This document shows positions 1 through 6,599 of a stretch of DNA of 38,492 bases, piece after piece; position 1 is the stretch's first letter, and each line of letters opens with the position of its first letter. The stretch comes from Limisphaerales bacterium. Lineage in GTDB: Bacteria; Verrucomicrobiota; Verrucomicrobiia; Limisphaerales; UBA11358. Location of the stretch: positions 1,558 to 40,049 of the forward strand of contig PLYV01000139.1 of NCBI GenBank assembly GCA_003151855.1, in the 5' to 3' direction. Made by a program: the position numbers and the translations under genes. The notes under the pieces were generated by a model. The model was not told where the DNA came from. It was given only the letters and a program-made list of their open reading frames with translations, and did not search any database.

Positions 1-2
1 GC

Positions 3-1175
3 AACAAAATCCAGTCCGTGACGCCATGGAAAGATCTGCGCCCGCACCAGCGCGAAAAAACCCGCGACCTCGGCGAAGTCATTTTGCTGCCCGGCCTCGT
101 CAACGCCCACTGCCACCTCGACTACACCGACATGGCCGGCGAATTTTCGCCGCCGAAAACTTTCACCGACTGGATCGCCAGCATCACCGCGCACAAGACC
201 GGCTGGAGCTATTCCGACTATGCCCGCTCGTGGCTGCGCGGCGCGCACCAGCTTCTGAAGACCGGCACCACCACCGTCGCCGACATCGAGGTCATGCCGG
301 ATCTGCTGCCCGAAGTCTGGGACGCCACGCCGCTGCGCGTCTTTTCTTTTCTCGAAATGACCGGCATCAAATCACGCCGCGCGCCGAAAGAAATTTTGCG
401 CGAGGCCGTCGAGATGATTGACTCGCTCCGGCATCCGCGCAACCGCGCGCTGCTTTCGCCGCACGCGCCCTACTCCACCATGCCCGAGCTGCTGCGCCTC
501 ACCGCCAGGATTTCGCAAAAGCGCAAATGGCCCGCCAGCATCCACGTCGCCGAATCCGTGCAGGAATTCGAGATGTTCCTGCACGCGCGCGGCAAGATGC
601 ACGACTGGCTCAAGCGCAATGACCGCGACAACTCCGACTGCGGCCATGGCTCGCCCGTCGCGCACCTCGCCCGCAACCAGTTGCTCGGCGAAAATGTCCT
701 TGCCATCCACGTCAACTGCCTGGCGCGCGGCGACGCCACGCTGCTCGCCAAAAACAAGACCCACGTCGTCCACTGCCCGCGCAGCCACGATTATTTCAAG
801 CATCCGAAATTCGAGCGCGCACGCCTGGCTGCCGCCGGCGTGAACATTTGCCTCGGCACCGACAGCCTCGCCACCACGCGCAAAGTTGGAAAACACAAGC
901 CGGAGTTGGATCTGTTCGCCGAAATGCGTTTGCTCGCTGACGCCGACCAGTCCGTTTCGCCCGAAACCATTTTGCAAATGGCCACCGCCAACGGCGCGCG
1001 CGCCCTCGACCTTGCTGGCAAAATCGGCGAACTGGCGAAAAACAGTTTTGCCGACGCCATCGCCCTGCCCTTTACCGGCAAAATCGCCCGGGCGCACGAT
1101 GCCATTCTCGCCCACTCCGGCCACGTCGCCGCCAGCCTGATCGAAGGCCGCTGGGCGGTTCCGCCGCAGAGTTGA
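3..1175 (+). CDS. Amidohydrolase-family metal-dependent deaminase/hydrolase (5' end missing)
   Basis: This is a metal-dependent amidohydrolase of the cytosine deaminase/chlorohydrolase/MtaD-like branch. Such enzymes remove an amino or chloro group from heterocycles such as adenosine derivatives. Visible motifs are the first metal site NAHCHLD, the SPHAPYS segment, the HVAES metal-histidine strand, HCPRSHDYF, and LGTDSLA carrying the late catalytic Asp. The frame is open to the window edge: residues NKIQS precede the GTG at 18, and the HCHLD motif comes only about 30 residues after that GTG, whereas family members usually have a beta-sandwich strand before it. The true start therefore lies upstream of the window. 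It precedes bioF in the same direction by about 50 bp. The substrate cannot be told from sequence; aminodeoxyfutalosine and methylthioadenosine deaminases are possibilities only. Confidence 0.85.
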   Translation, partial: NKIQSVTPWKDLRPHQREKTRDLGEVILLPGLVNAHCHLDYTDMAGEFSPPKTFTDWIASITAHKTGWSYSDYARSWLRGAHQLLKTGTTTVADIEVMPDLLPEVWDATPLRVFSFLEMTGIKSRRAPKEILREAVEMIDSLRHPRNRALLSPHAPYSTMPELLRLTARISQKRKWPASIHVAESVQEFEMFLHARGKMHDWLKRNDRDNSDCGHGSPVAHLARNQLLGENVLAIHVNCLARGDATLLAKNKTHVVHCPRSHDYFKHPKFERARLAAAGVNICLGTDSLATTRKVGKHKPELDLFAEMRLLADADQSVSPETILQMATANGARALDLAGKIGELAKNSFADAIALPFTGKIARAHDAILAHSGHVAASLIEGRWAVPPQS

Positions 1176-1190
1176 GACAGCCGTCTTTCC

Positions 1191-1220
1191 ATCTGTGTCC
1201 ATCTGTGTTTATCTGTGGCC
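1191..1220 (+). repeat. Three tandem 10-bp ATCTGTG repeats ahead of bioF
   Basis: ATCTGTG occurs at 1191, 1201 and 1211 with an exact 10-bp period, ending directly before the bioF start. It fills most of the short amidohydrolase-bioF gap. It may be a dispersed intergenic simple repeat rather than a regulatory site; nothing here distinguishes the two. Confidence 0.6.
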
Positions 1221-1223
1221 AAA

Positions 1224-2426
1224 ATGAATTCGTTCGCTGACGAATTAAACCGCCGCCTCGCCGCGCTGCGCGAACAGAACCTGTTCCGCGAACCGCGCCG
1301 CGTGGATTCCGCCCAAGGCACGCGCATCGAGATCGGCGGCAAATCGTTCCTGAACTTTTCCGCCAACGATTATCTGGGCCTTGCCAACCATCCCGCGCTG
1401 AAAACCGCCGCCGTCAACGCCGTGGAAAAATTCGGTGCCGGCGCGGGCGCGTCGCGGCTGATCTGCGGTTCGCTGGCGCCGTTTCACGAATTGGAGGAAG
1501 CGCTGGCCGCTTTCAAGCAAACCGAGGCCGCTCTCACCTTTTCCACCGGCTACGCCGCCGCCGTCGGCACCATCACCGCGCTCTGCGGCAAGAACGACAT
1601 CATCATCCTCGACAAGCTCGTTCACGCCTGCATCGTGGACGCCGCGAAATTGTCCGGCGCAAAACTGCGCGTCTTCGCGCACAACGACCTTGAAGATTTG
1701 GAAGACAAACTTCGTTGGAGTTCAAGCTTTAGCTTGTCCAGGAACACGCTGAAGCGTGAACTCCAACCACATGTCCTCGTCATCACCGAAAGTATTTTTT
1801 CCATGGACGGCGATGCCGCGCCACTGTGCGAAATCGTCGCGCTCAAGGAAAAATACGCCGCGTGGCTGATGGTAGATGAGGCGCACGCCACCGGCATTCT
1901 TGGACGGCACGGTCGCGGCCTCGCCAATGAACTCGGCGTCAGCGACCGCATCGAAATCCAGATGGGCACGCTCGGCAAGGCGCTCGGCGCGAGCGGCGGC
2001 TACATTTGCGGCCGCCGCGCGCTGATTAATTTTCTTATCAACCGCGCCCGCAGCTTCATTTTCTCGACCGCACCCGTTCCCGCCGCCGCCGCCGCCGCGA
2101 CCGCTGCCGTCAATTTGGTTCAATCCGCCGCAGGTGAAGCGCTCCGCTCACAACTCCGGCAGCGCGTGGCTGAATTTCAATCCGCAATCCGCAATCCCCA
2201 GTCCGCATTTATCAGCGCCATTATCCCGCTCATCCTCGGCGATGAAAACAAAACCCTTGCCGCCGCAAGCAGCTTGAGCGAACTAGGAATTTTTGTTCCC
2301 GCCATCCGTTATCCAACCGTCGCGCGCGGCGCGGCGCGGCTGCGCGTGACGTTCAGCGCCGCCCACACCGCCACCGACGTGGCCGAACTCGTGGCCGCGC
2401 TAAACAAATTGGCGATGGGAAATTGA
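1224..2426 (+). CDS. bioF: 8-amino-7-oxononanoate synthase (BioF) with in-frame repeat inserts
   Basis: A PLP-dependent alpha-oxoamine synthase that condenses pimeloyl-ACP or pimeloyl-CoA with L-alanine to give 8-amino-7-oxononanoate, the first committed ring-building step of biotin synthesis. Diagnostic segments are NFSANDYLGLANHP, GAGASRLICGS, ITESIFSMDGD, VDEAHATG (the PLP-ring Asp) and MGTLGKALGASGGY with the Schiff-base Lys near residue 252. The ATG at 1224 is preferred over an in-frame GTG at 1215. Residues about 164-181 (WSSSFSLS...KRELQ) come from a 54-bp palindrome placed between the HNDLEDLEDKL helix and the HVLVITES strand. Residues about 317-329 (QSAIRNPQSA) come from a simple repeat. 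Both are extra to the family fold and keep the frame. bioA follows within 9 bp of the stop, so the two are probably co-transcribed. Confidence 0.93.
   Translation: MNSFADELNRRLAALREQNLFREPRRVDSAQGTRIEIGGKSFLNFSANDYLGLANHPALKTAAVNAVEKFGAGAGASRLICGSLAPFHELEEALAAFKQTEAALTFSTGYAAAVGTITALCGKNDIIILDKLVHACIVDAAKLSGAKLRVFAHNDLEDLEDKLRWSSSFSLSRNTLKRELQPHVLVITESIFSMDGDAAPLCEIVALKEKYAAWLMVDEAHATGILGRHGRGLANELGVSDRIEIQMGTLGKALGASGGYICGRRALINFLINRARSFIFSTAPVPAAAAAATAAVNLVQSAAGEALRSQLRQRVAEFQSAIRNPQSAFISAIIPLILGDENKTLAAASSLSELGIFVPAIRYPTVARGAARLRVTFSAAHTATDVAELVAALNKLAMGN
1714..1767 (+). repeat. 54-bp palindromic element (family A) inside bioF
   Basis: The arms GTTGGAGTTCAAGCTTTAGC (1714-1733) and its counterpart at 1748-1767 pair at 18 of 20 positions, with 11 perfect outer base pairs and a 14-nt loop. 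A near-identical copy lies in bioA at 2854-2907. The element adds exactly 18 codons in frame. Of the three frames on this strand only the one in use is open; the other two meet TAG or TGA. Confidence 0.9.
2174..2210 (+). repeat. AATCCGC-type simple repeat inside bioF
   Basis: Tandem units of the kind TCCGCAA/TCCCCAG encode FQSAIRNPQSAF, in a stretch where BioF proteins normally have only a short loop. It reads through in frame. From memory, such repeats are common between genes in soil Verrucomicrobia and Planctomycetes; this could not be checked here. Confidence 0.6.
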
Positions 2427-2435
2427 AAATTGGAA

Positions 2436-3953
2436 ATGAACAAACTCGCCCAGCTTGACCAACGCTACGTCTGGCATCCCTTCACACAGATGCGCGACTG
2501 GCTGCGGCGCGAGCCGATTGTCATCGCATCCGGCAAGGGTGCAGTGCTGCGCGACGTTCACGGCAAGGAATACCTCGACGCCAATGCCTCCATCTGGACG
2601 AATCTCCACGGCCATCGCCATCCCAAGATCAACGCCGCCATCACGCAGCAGTTGAAGAAGATTTCCCATTCCTCCGCGCTCGGCTTTGCGAATGAGCCGG
2701 CGAGCCTGCTGGCAGAAAAGCTAGTAGGCGTCGCCAATTCAAAACTAAAAATTAAAAACTTAAAACTCGGAAAAGTTTTCTTTTCCGACGACGGCTCCAC
2801 CGCGCTCGAAGTCGCGCTCAAGCTGGCCTATGAGTTCACCCGGCGGACGCGCGGTTGGAGTTCAAGCTTTAGCTTGTCCGGGAACACGCTAAAGCGTGGA
2901 CTCCAACCCCGATTCCTCTCGCTCGCCGGCGCGTATCACGGCGACACCATTGGCGCGGTCTCCCTCGGCCACGTTGATCTCTTTCACAAGGCTTACGGCG
3001 GGATGCTCTTTGCCACCGACCAGGTGATGTCGCCCTATTGCTACCGCTGCCCGTTCAATCAGGCGAAGCCGGAACGTGCCGATGCGCGCAATTATCGCAA
3101 ATGTCATTGGGAATGTGTCGGCCAGGTGGAACAGAAATTTGCCGCGCAGAGAAAAAAGGGCAACCCCTACGCCGGCTTCGTGTTTGAGCCGCTGATGCAA
3201 GGCGCGGCGGGGATGATTCCGCAGCCCGCTGGCTGGCTGGCGCAAGTCACGCAAATCGCGCGGGCGCAGGGCGCGCTCTTGATTGCCGACGAAGTGATGA
3301 CGGGATTTGGTAGGACAAATTCTGTAGCGGCGGTCTATGACCGCCGTTCAGATGTTTTGAAAACCCACGACGGTCACAGACCGCCGCTACAACCGTTTCA
3401 GCATCTTTTCGCCTGCCAGCAGGAAAACGTGGTGCCGGATTTTCTGTGCGTGGCGAAAGGGTTGACCGGCGGTTATCTGCCGATGGCGGCCACGCTGACC
3501 ACGCAGCGCGTGTTCGATGCGTTCCTAGGCGAATACGAGGAATTCAAGACCTTCTTCCACGGCCACAGTTTCACCGGCAACCAGCTTGGCGCCGCCGCCG
3601 CACTTGCGAACCTTGATTTGTTGGCGACAAAGAACTCCGTGACGCAACGGGCAAAATTGCAGCAGCAGTTGCACGACGAATTGCAAACTCTCTGGGCGCT
3701 GCCGCAGGTGGGCGACATCCGGCAGGTGGGGCTGGTGGTGGGCGTGGAACTGGTGAAGGACTGGCGGACGCGCGCGCCGTTTGCGCTGCGCGAACGCGCC
3801 GGCATCCGCGTGTGCGAGGCGATGGCGCGGCGCGGCGTGCTGACGCGGCCCGTGGGCAATGTGATCGTGCTGCTGCCGCCGTATTGCACCACGCCGAAGC
3901 AGTTGCGGCAGATGGTGGCCGCGCTGGCGGCAACCGTGGCGGAAAGTTTTTAA
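2436..3953 (+). CDS. bioA: Adenosylmethionine-8-amino-7-oxononanoate aminotransferase (BioA) with three in-frame repeat inserts
   Basis: A class III PLP aminotransferase that converts 8-amino-7-oxononanoate to 7,8-diaminononanoate, usually with S-adenosylmethionine as amino donor. Evidence: the N-terminal YVWHPFTQM, the SDDGSTALEVALK phosphate-binding turn, GAYHGDTIGAVS, IADEVMTGFGRT with the PLP Asp, and VAKGLTGGYLP with the Schiff-base Lys near residue 341. The ATG at 2436 gives the usual MNKLAQLDQRYVWHP start; an upstream TTG at 2430 is less likely. At about 505 residues it is longer than the roughly 430-450 usual for the family. The excess is explained by inserts from repeats at 2741-2768, 2854-2907 and 3323-3391. 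The last lies between GFGRT and LFAC, beside the active site. All inserts keep the frame and the catalytic motifs are intact, so the protein is probably functional. Confidence 0.94.
   Translation: MNKLAQLDQRYVWHPFTQMRDWLRREPIVIASGKGAVLRDVHGKEYLDANASIWTNLHGHRHPKINAAITQQLKKISHSSALGFANEPASLLAEKLVGVANSKLKIKNLKLGKVFFSDDGSTALEVALKLAYEFTRRTRGWSSSFSLSGNTLKRGLQPRFLSLAGAYHGDTIGAVSLGHVDLFHKAYGGMLFATDQVMSPYCYRCPFNQAKPERADARNYRKCHWECVGQVEQKFAAQRKKGNPYAGFVFEPLMQGAAGMIPQPAGWLAQVTQIARAQGALLIADEVMTGFGRTNSVAAVYDRRSDVLKTHDGHRPPLQPFQHLFACQQENVVPDFLCVAKGLTGGYLPMAATLTTQRVFDAFLGEYEEFKTFFHGHSFTGNQLGAAAALANLDLLATKNSVTQRAKLQQQLHDELQTLWALPQVGDIRQVGLVVGVELVKDWRTRAPFALRERAGIRVCEAMARRGVLTRPVGNVIVLLPPYCTTPKQLRQMVAALAATVAESF
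2741..2768 (+). repeat. AT-rich repeat inside bioA, shared with an intergenic copy
   Basis: The 20-mer AAAATTAAAAACTTAAAACT at 2748-2767 recurs exactly, on the opposite strand, at 29352-29371 between rpe and the sensor kinase gene. In bioA it encodes NSKLKIKNLKL, a Lys/Leu-rich insert before GKVFFSDDGS. Its base composition is sharply different from the GC-rich gene around it. Confidence 0.8.
2854..2907 (+). repeat. 54-bp palindromic element (family A) inside bioA
   Basis: Second copy of the bioF element, with four base differences, in the same orientation and reading frame. It encodes WSSSFSLSGNTLKRGLQ between the YEFTRRTRG helix and RFLSLAGAYHGDT. The outer arms GTTGGAGT and ACTCCAAC are intact, and one extra flanking G/C pair (2853 and 2908) extends the stem. 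Confidence 0.9.
3323..3391 (+). repeat. 69-bp palindromic element (family B) inside bioA
   Basis: The arms TGTAGCGGCGGTCTATGACC (3323-3342) and GGTCACAGACCGCCGCTACA (3372-3391) pair at 19 of 20 positions around a 29-nt centre. It adds about 23 codons (VAAVYDRRS...GHRPPLQ) in frame. The other two frames of this strand meet TGA or TAG within the first 20 bases. Confidence 0.88.
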
Positions 3954-4031
3954 CGCCAAGACGCCAAGGCACAAAGCCGCAATCAAACACCGTTCATTCT
4001 TTGCGCCATGGTGCCTTGGCGTCTTGGCGTT
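3952..4031 (+). terminator. Long perfect hairpin after bioA, possible terminator or repeat element
   Basis: AACGCCAAGACGCCAAGGCAC (3952-3972) and its exact complement at 4011-4031 form a 21-bp stem with a 38-nt loop. The stem starts at the bioA stop codon. No long T-tract follows (only TTTAATT), so it is as likely to be a mobile repeat as a true intrinsic terminator. It would nevertheless fold strongly at the bioA mRNA 3' end. Confidence 0.5.
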
Positions 4032-4034
4032 TAA

Positions 4035-4290
4035 TTCCGTCTTCCGCCCAAAGCGCCGTTCGGCGCGGCATCATTGTAGAACCCCAAAACCAAAACAAAT
4101 TTCAGCCCCGGCGGGGCGGCATATTCCGCTCGGACGAAGCTAGATTTGTTTTTTCAATTTTATTTGCGACAACGCTGCCAGCCCGACGGGCTTTTTCCAA
4201 AGGCAGAAGGCAGAATGTTGAATGATGAAATAAAAACCGATGCCGGCTCCTTCATTCTGCATTCTTCATTCATAATTTTTCCTTTCCCGC
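4035..4290. repeat. Gene-free stretch built from repeat-like fragments
   Basis: No convincing gene. The stretch holds several short symmetric pieces: AGCCCCGGCGGGGCGG near 4102, AGCCCGACGGGCT followed by Ts at 4180-4196, and an imperfect inverted pair AGGCAGAAGGCAGAATG (4201-4217) against TTCATTCTGCATTC (4251-4264). These look like remnants of dispersed intergenic repeats. Confidence 0.5.
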
Positions 4291-4591
4291 TCACGGCGTG
4301 GTCGCGGGCGTCGGCGGCGGCGTGGGCGGGACGGTGGTGTCGTCGAAGCCATAGACCACGCCCCAGCGCCTCGCGCGCGTGGTCGGTGGCCACTTGCGCC
4401 TGGTCCCTCGCCGTGGTGGCGGTCTGGAACTGCGTCAGCAGCGCGCCCACGTCGGCCGCGCTGGGCATGGCCATCGGCACAAAACCGCCGGTGGTGGTAT
4501 CCATTTTTAACCCGGTGTCCATCCGCAACCCGCTGTCCATCGTCAAGCGGTTGGATGAAATCGGATTCGTCTGGGTGATAGTTGAACCCAT
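4291..4591 (-). pseudogene. Frameshifted small hypothetical gene (about 100 aa)
   Basis: Reading from the ATG at 4591 gives MGSTITQTNP..., a Thr/Met-rich N-terminus, then a Gln/Ala-rich helical stretch (LLTQFQTATTARDQAQVATDHAREALG). The same frame then runs into an Arg/His-rich sequence typical of shadow reading. Dropping one base from the run of four C's at 4361-4364 (plus strand) restores a sensible end, VVYGFDDTTVPPTPPPTPATTP and a stop at 4291. The span is 301 bases, one more than a multiple of three, which fits a single extra base. It may be a real lesion or a sequencing error. I do not recognise the family and no strong ribosome site is visible. Confidence 0.4.
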
Positions 4592-5036
4592 GGCTTGGGA
4601 AAAAATGTTCGCAGCAATTGTTGAATACAAGGGAGTTCACAATCATTGCAATGTTCCACAAAAAGCAGGGGAATATAAACATCTGGGAAAATGAGTAAAC
4701 ACGCAACGCACTCGCAATTTTCGCGGCAAACTTCATGCCGACCGGAAAAAGCTCCTTGATTCAATCGGCTTTGTTTGGAATATGCGACCGAACCTTGCGG
4801 CTGCGAGCTGAATTTTCCGCCCCCCTTCAGGGTGGATTATATTTTTTGCAAATTACCCAGGGTAGTCGCTGCGCTCCAACCCTAATTTCCGTAGGCCTTC
4901 AGCGCATTTTAATTCATTAAGGGGCCGGTCCCAAAAATGGATATTGCTCCATGACCGTTCCCCAGCCATTTCAATCTCAAGGACGCCAGCGGGCGCTGGC
5001 ACCGTTGTTTCGGCAAGCCGCAGTTGACCGGGCCGG
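4592..5036. other. Gene-poor stretch, no supported gene
   Basis: Short ORFs here lack any family signal. The sequence has repeat-like pieces: CCCTTCAGGGTGG near 4824, AGGGTAG...CCAACCCTAA at 4860-4885, and GCCAGCGGGCGCTGGC at 4985-5000, a nearly perfect short palindrome. No promoter or RNA gene was recognised. Confidence 0.4.
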
Positions 5037-5288
5037 CTATGCGCCCGGTCTGCCGGCGGCATCGGCGGGACGGGCGGGATTCTGGCCGGGAGTATTTTTA
5101 TACCAGATGATGTCGGTCCGGGTGATGATCTGATCCCGGCCCGGGTGAAAACAGAGGCGCAGGCCGTCCACGTCCACGAGATGCGCGCACTCCAAGGGGT
5201 TGGTCAGGCAGACGGCAAACAAATCGGTGATCACCCGCCGGGGCTTCTCGGCCCGGCAGTTCGGGTCTATTTCAACATGGCTGTTCAT
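5037..5288 (-). CDS. Small hypothetical protein (83 aa)
   Basis: An ATG-started reading frame of 83 codons with ordinary amino-acid composition: mixed hydrophobic strands (VITDLFAVCLTNP, CAHLVDVDGLRLCFHPG), then DQIITRTDIIWYKN and a Pro/Ala/Gly-rich tail. It does not overlap a better candidate on either strand, and its composition is unlike the Arg/Ala-rich shadow frames nearby. I do not recognise a family. No clear ribosome-binding site precedes the ATG. It stands alone between the repeat island and the end of the cbb3 operon. Confidence 0.45.
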   Translation of the reverse strand: MNSHVEIDPNCRAEKPRRVITDLFAVCLTNPLECAHLVDVDGLRLCFHPGRDQIITRTDIIWYKNTPGQNPARPADAAGRPGA

Positions 5289-5456
5289 AGGCAGGGGGAA
5301 TGCGACACCCCGCTATCTACTAATACGTAAGAAAACGGCAAATCTGTCAAAAAATATTAAAAAAAATAGCGCGGTGCCGGGTGGGTGGAATTTCCGCGCC
5401 AAACCGGTGACGCAAACCCTGCAGCCACCGGCCAAACGCCACCTCGGCCGCCAATC

Positions 5457-6137
5457 CTACCGCACACAGCAGGAACCGGCATCCGGCCCGGGACTGACGT
5501 AAGGAATTCTCAGCTCCAAGCCGCGCAGGATCAAAAGCGCCGCGAGCAAGCAGACGCCCACCGGAATGGCCGCGCGCAGCTTCAGCCGCAGCGCCGGCGG
5601 AAACATCCGCCCGGACAGGCCGATGGCCAGCATCATCGGCAGCGTGCCCAGCCCGAACACCGCCATCTGCGCGACGGCGAGGGAAAGACTCTTTGCGGTC
5701 GCGGCGTGCGCGAGCGCCACATAGACCAGGCCGCACGGCAGCAGGCCGTTCAACAGGCCCAGCAACGCGAGCGACAAGAGATCGCGGCGTTGCAATTGCG
5801 CAGCCATGAGGGTTTTCAACCCCAGCACCAGCCGCACGACGGGCGCGGACACCGCAACTTTTTTGGAAACAAAAAACCCGATGAGCACCGCCACGCCCAG
5901 CGCGAGGGACAGCCAGCGTTGAAATCCGGCGAGCAGGATGGATTGGCCAAATAACCCGGCAAAAACGCCCAGCAGCGTATAAGTCAGCACGCGCCCGGAT
6001 TGATAGACCAGCCGCCCGGCGATGAACCGCCCGGCCCCGCCGGCGGCCACCGGCAGCGCCAGCAGCAGCGGACCGCACATGGCGGCGCAATGCAGGCTGC
6101 CGAGCAAGCCGAGCGCGAAGGCGATGCCAAAGTCCAT
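5457..6137 (-). CDS. TauE/SafE-like membrane protein at the end of the cbb3 operon
   Basis: A polytopic membrane protein of the sulfite exporter TauE/SafE (UreH-like) type that often accompanies cbb3 oxidase assembly genes and is thought to help metal or cofactor delivery. It begins with GLLGSLHCAAMCGPLLLAL, whose HCxxMCGP motif in the first membrane segment is typical of this subgroup. Five or six further hydrophobic segments follow, with NGLLPCGLVYVAL and LGTLPMMLAIG. The C-terminus IPYVSPGPDAGSCC also fits the subgroup, which often ends in cysteines. Its ATG directly abuts the ccoH stop codon, so translation is probably coupled. It is the last gene of the operon. Confidence 0.8.
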   Translation of the reverse strand: MDFGIAFALGLLGSLHCAAMCGPLLLALPVAAGGAGRFIAGRLVYQSGRVLTYTLLGVFAGLFGQSILLAGFQRWLSLALGVAVLIGFFVSKKVAVSAPVVRLVLGLKTLMAAQLQRRDLLSLALLGLLNGLLPCGLVYVALAHAATAKSLSLAVAQMAVFGLGTLPMMLAIGLSGRMFPPALRLKLRAAIPVGVCLLAALLILRGLELRIPYVSPGPDAGSCCVR

Positions 6138-6596
6138 TTACTTGCCGGCGACGGTGATTTTCTGTTCGAGGAAATAATCCTGGCCGGCGGCGTTCCATTT
6201 CACGCGCACGACCCAGAGGCCGGCGGCGAACTTCGAGACGTCCAGTTTCTGCGTGCCATCCGCCGACGGCGCCAGCGGAAATTGCCGATCCAAATCCGGC
6301 GCGGACGGACGGTAAAGCTCAATGCTGCCGGAGATTTTCTGCCCCAGTTGCGACGGCGGCAGCGTGACGACGAGCGAAGTTCCCGCCGCATCCAGCGTAA
6401 CGCTTGCGCCGGAGGATTTCGTGCGCGCGGCGCTGTCAATCTGACCCTGATATTTCAGCTCCTGTTCGTAATAGGTTTCGCTCACGAGATGGTCGCGGTG
6501 CGTGGTCGCGATGACCACCATTACCGCCATGCCGGCGAAAAAAAGCGCGAAGAAAGCGACGATGCCCCACGGCCAGAGATTGCGGTTCGGTTTCAT
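6138..6596 (-). CDS. ccoH: CcoH/FixH cbb3 oxidase assembly protein
   Basis: A 152-residue protein with one N-terminal membrane anchor (WGIVAFFALFFAGMAVMVVI) followed by THRDHLVSETYYEQELKYQ, the FixH hallmark region, and a periplasmic beta-rich domain ending in QDYFLEQKITVAGK. FixH proteins are needed for stable assembly of cbb3-type cytochrome oxidase. It lies 3 bp after ccoG and abuts the TauE/SafE gene, matching the G-H order seen in other organisms. The length is normal for the family. Confidence 0.88.
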   Translation of the reverse strand: MKPNRNLWPWGIVAFFALFFAGMAVMVVIATTHRDHLVSETYYEQELKYQGQIDSAARTKSSGASVTLDAAGTSLVVTLPPSQLGQKISGSIELYRPSAPDLDRQFPLAPSADGTQKLDVSKFAAGLWVVRVKWNAAGQDYFLEQKITVAGK

Positions 6597-6599
6597 GAT

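Noticed and set aside
4180-4196. AGCCCGACGGGCT plus T-run as a terminator
   Set aside because: Only a 5-bp stem with a 3-nt loop, no plus-strand gene ends nearby, and it looks like a repeat fragment.
5347-6198. Alternative minus frame through the TauE/SafE gene
   Set aside because: Arg/Ala-rich shadow; the membrane-protein frame has the HCxxMC motif and proper helices.
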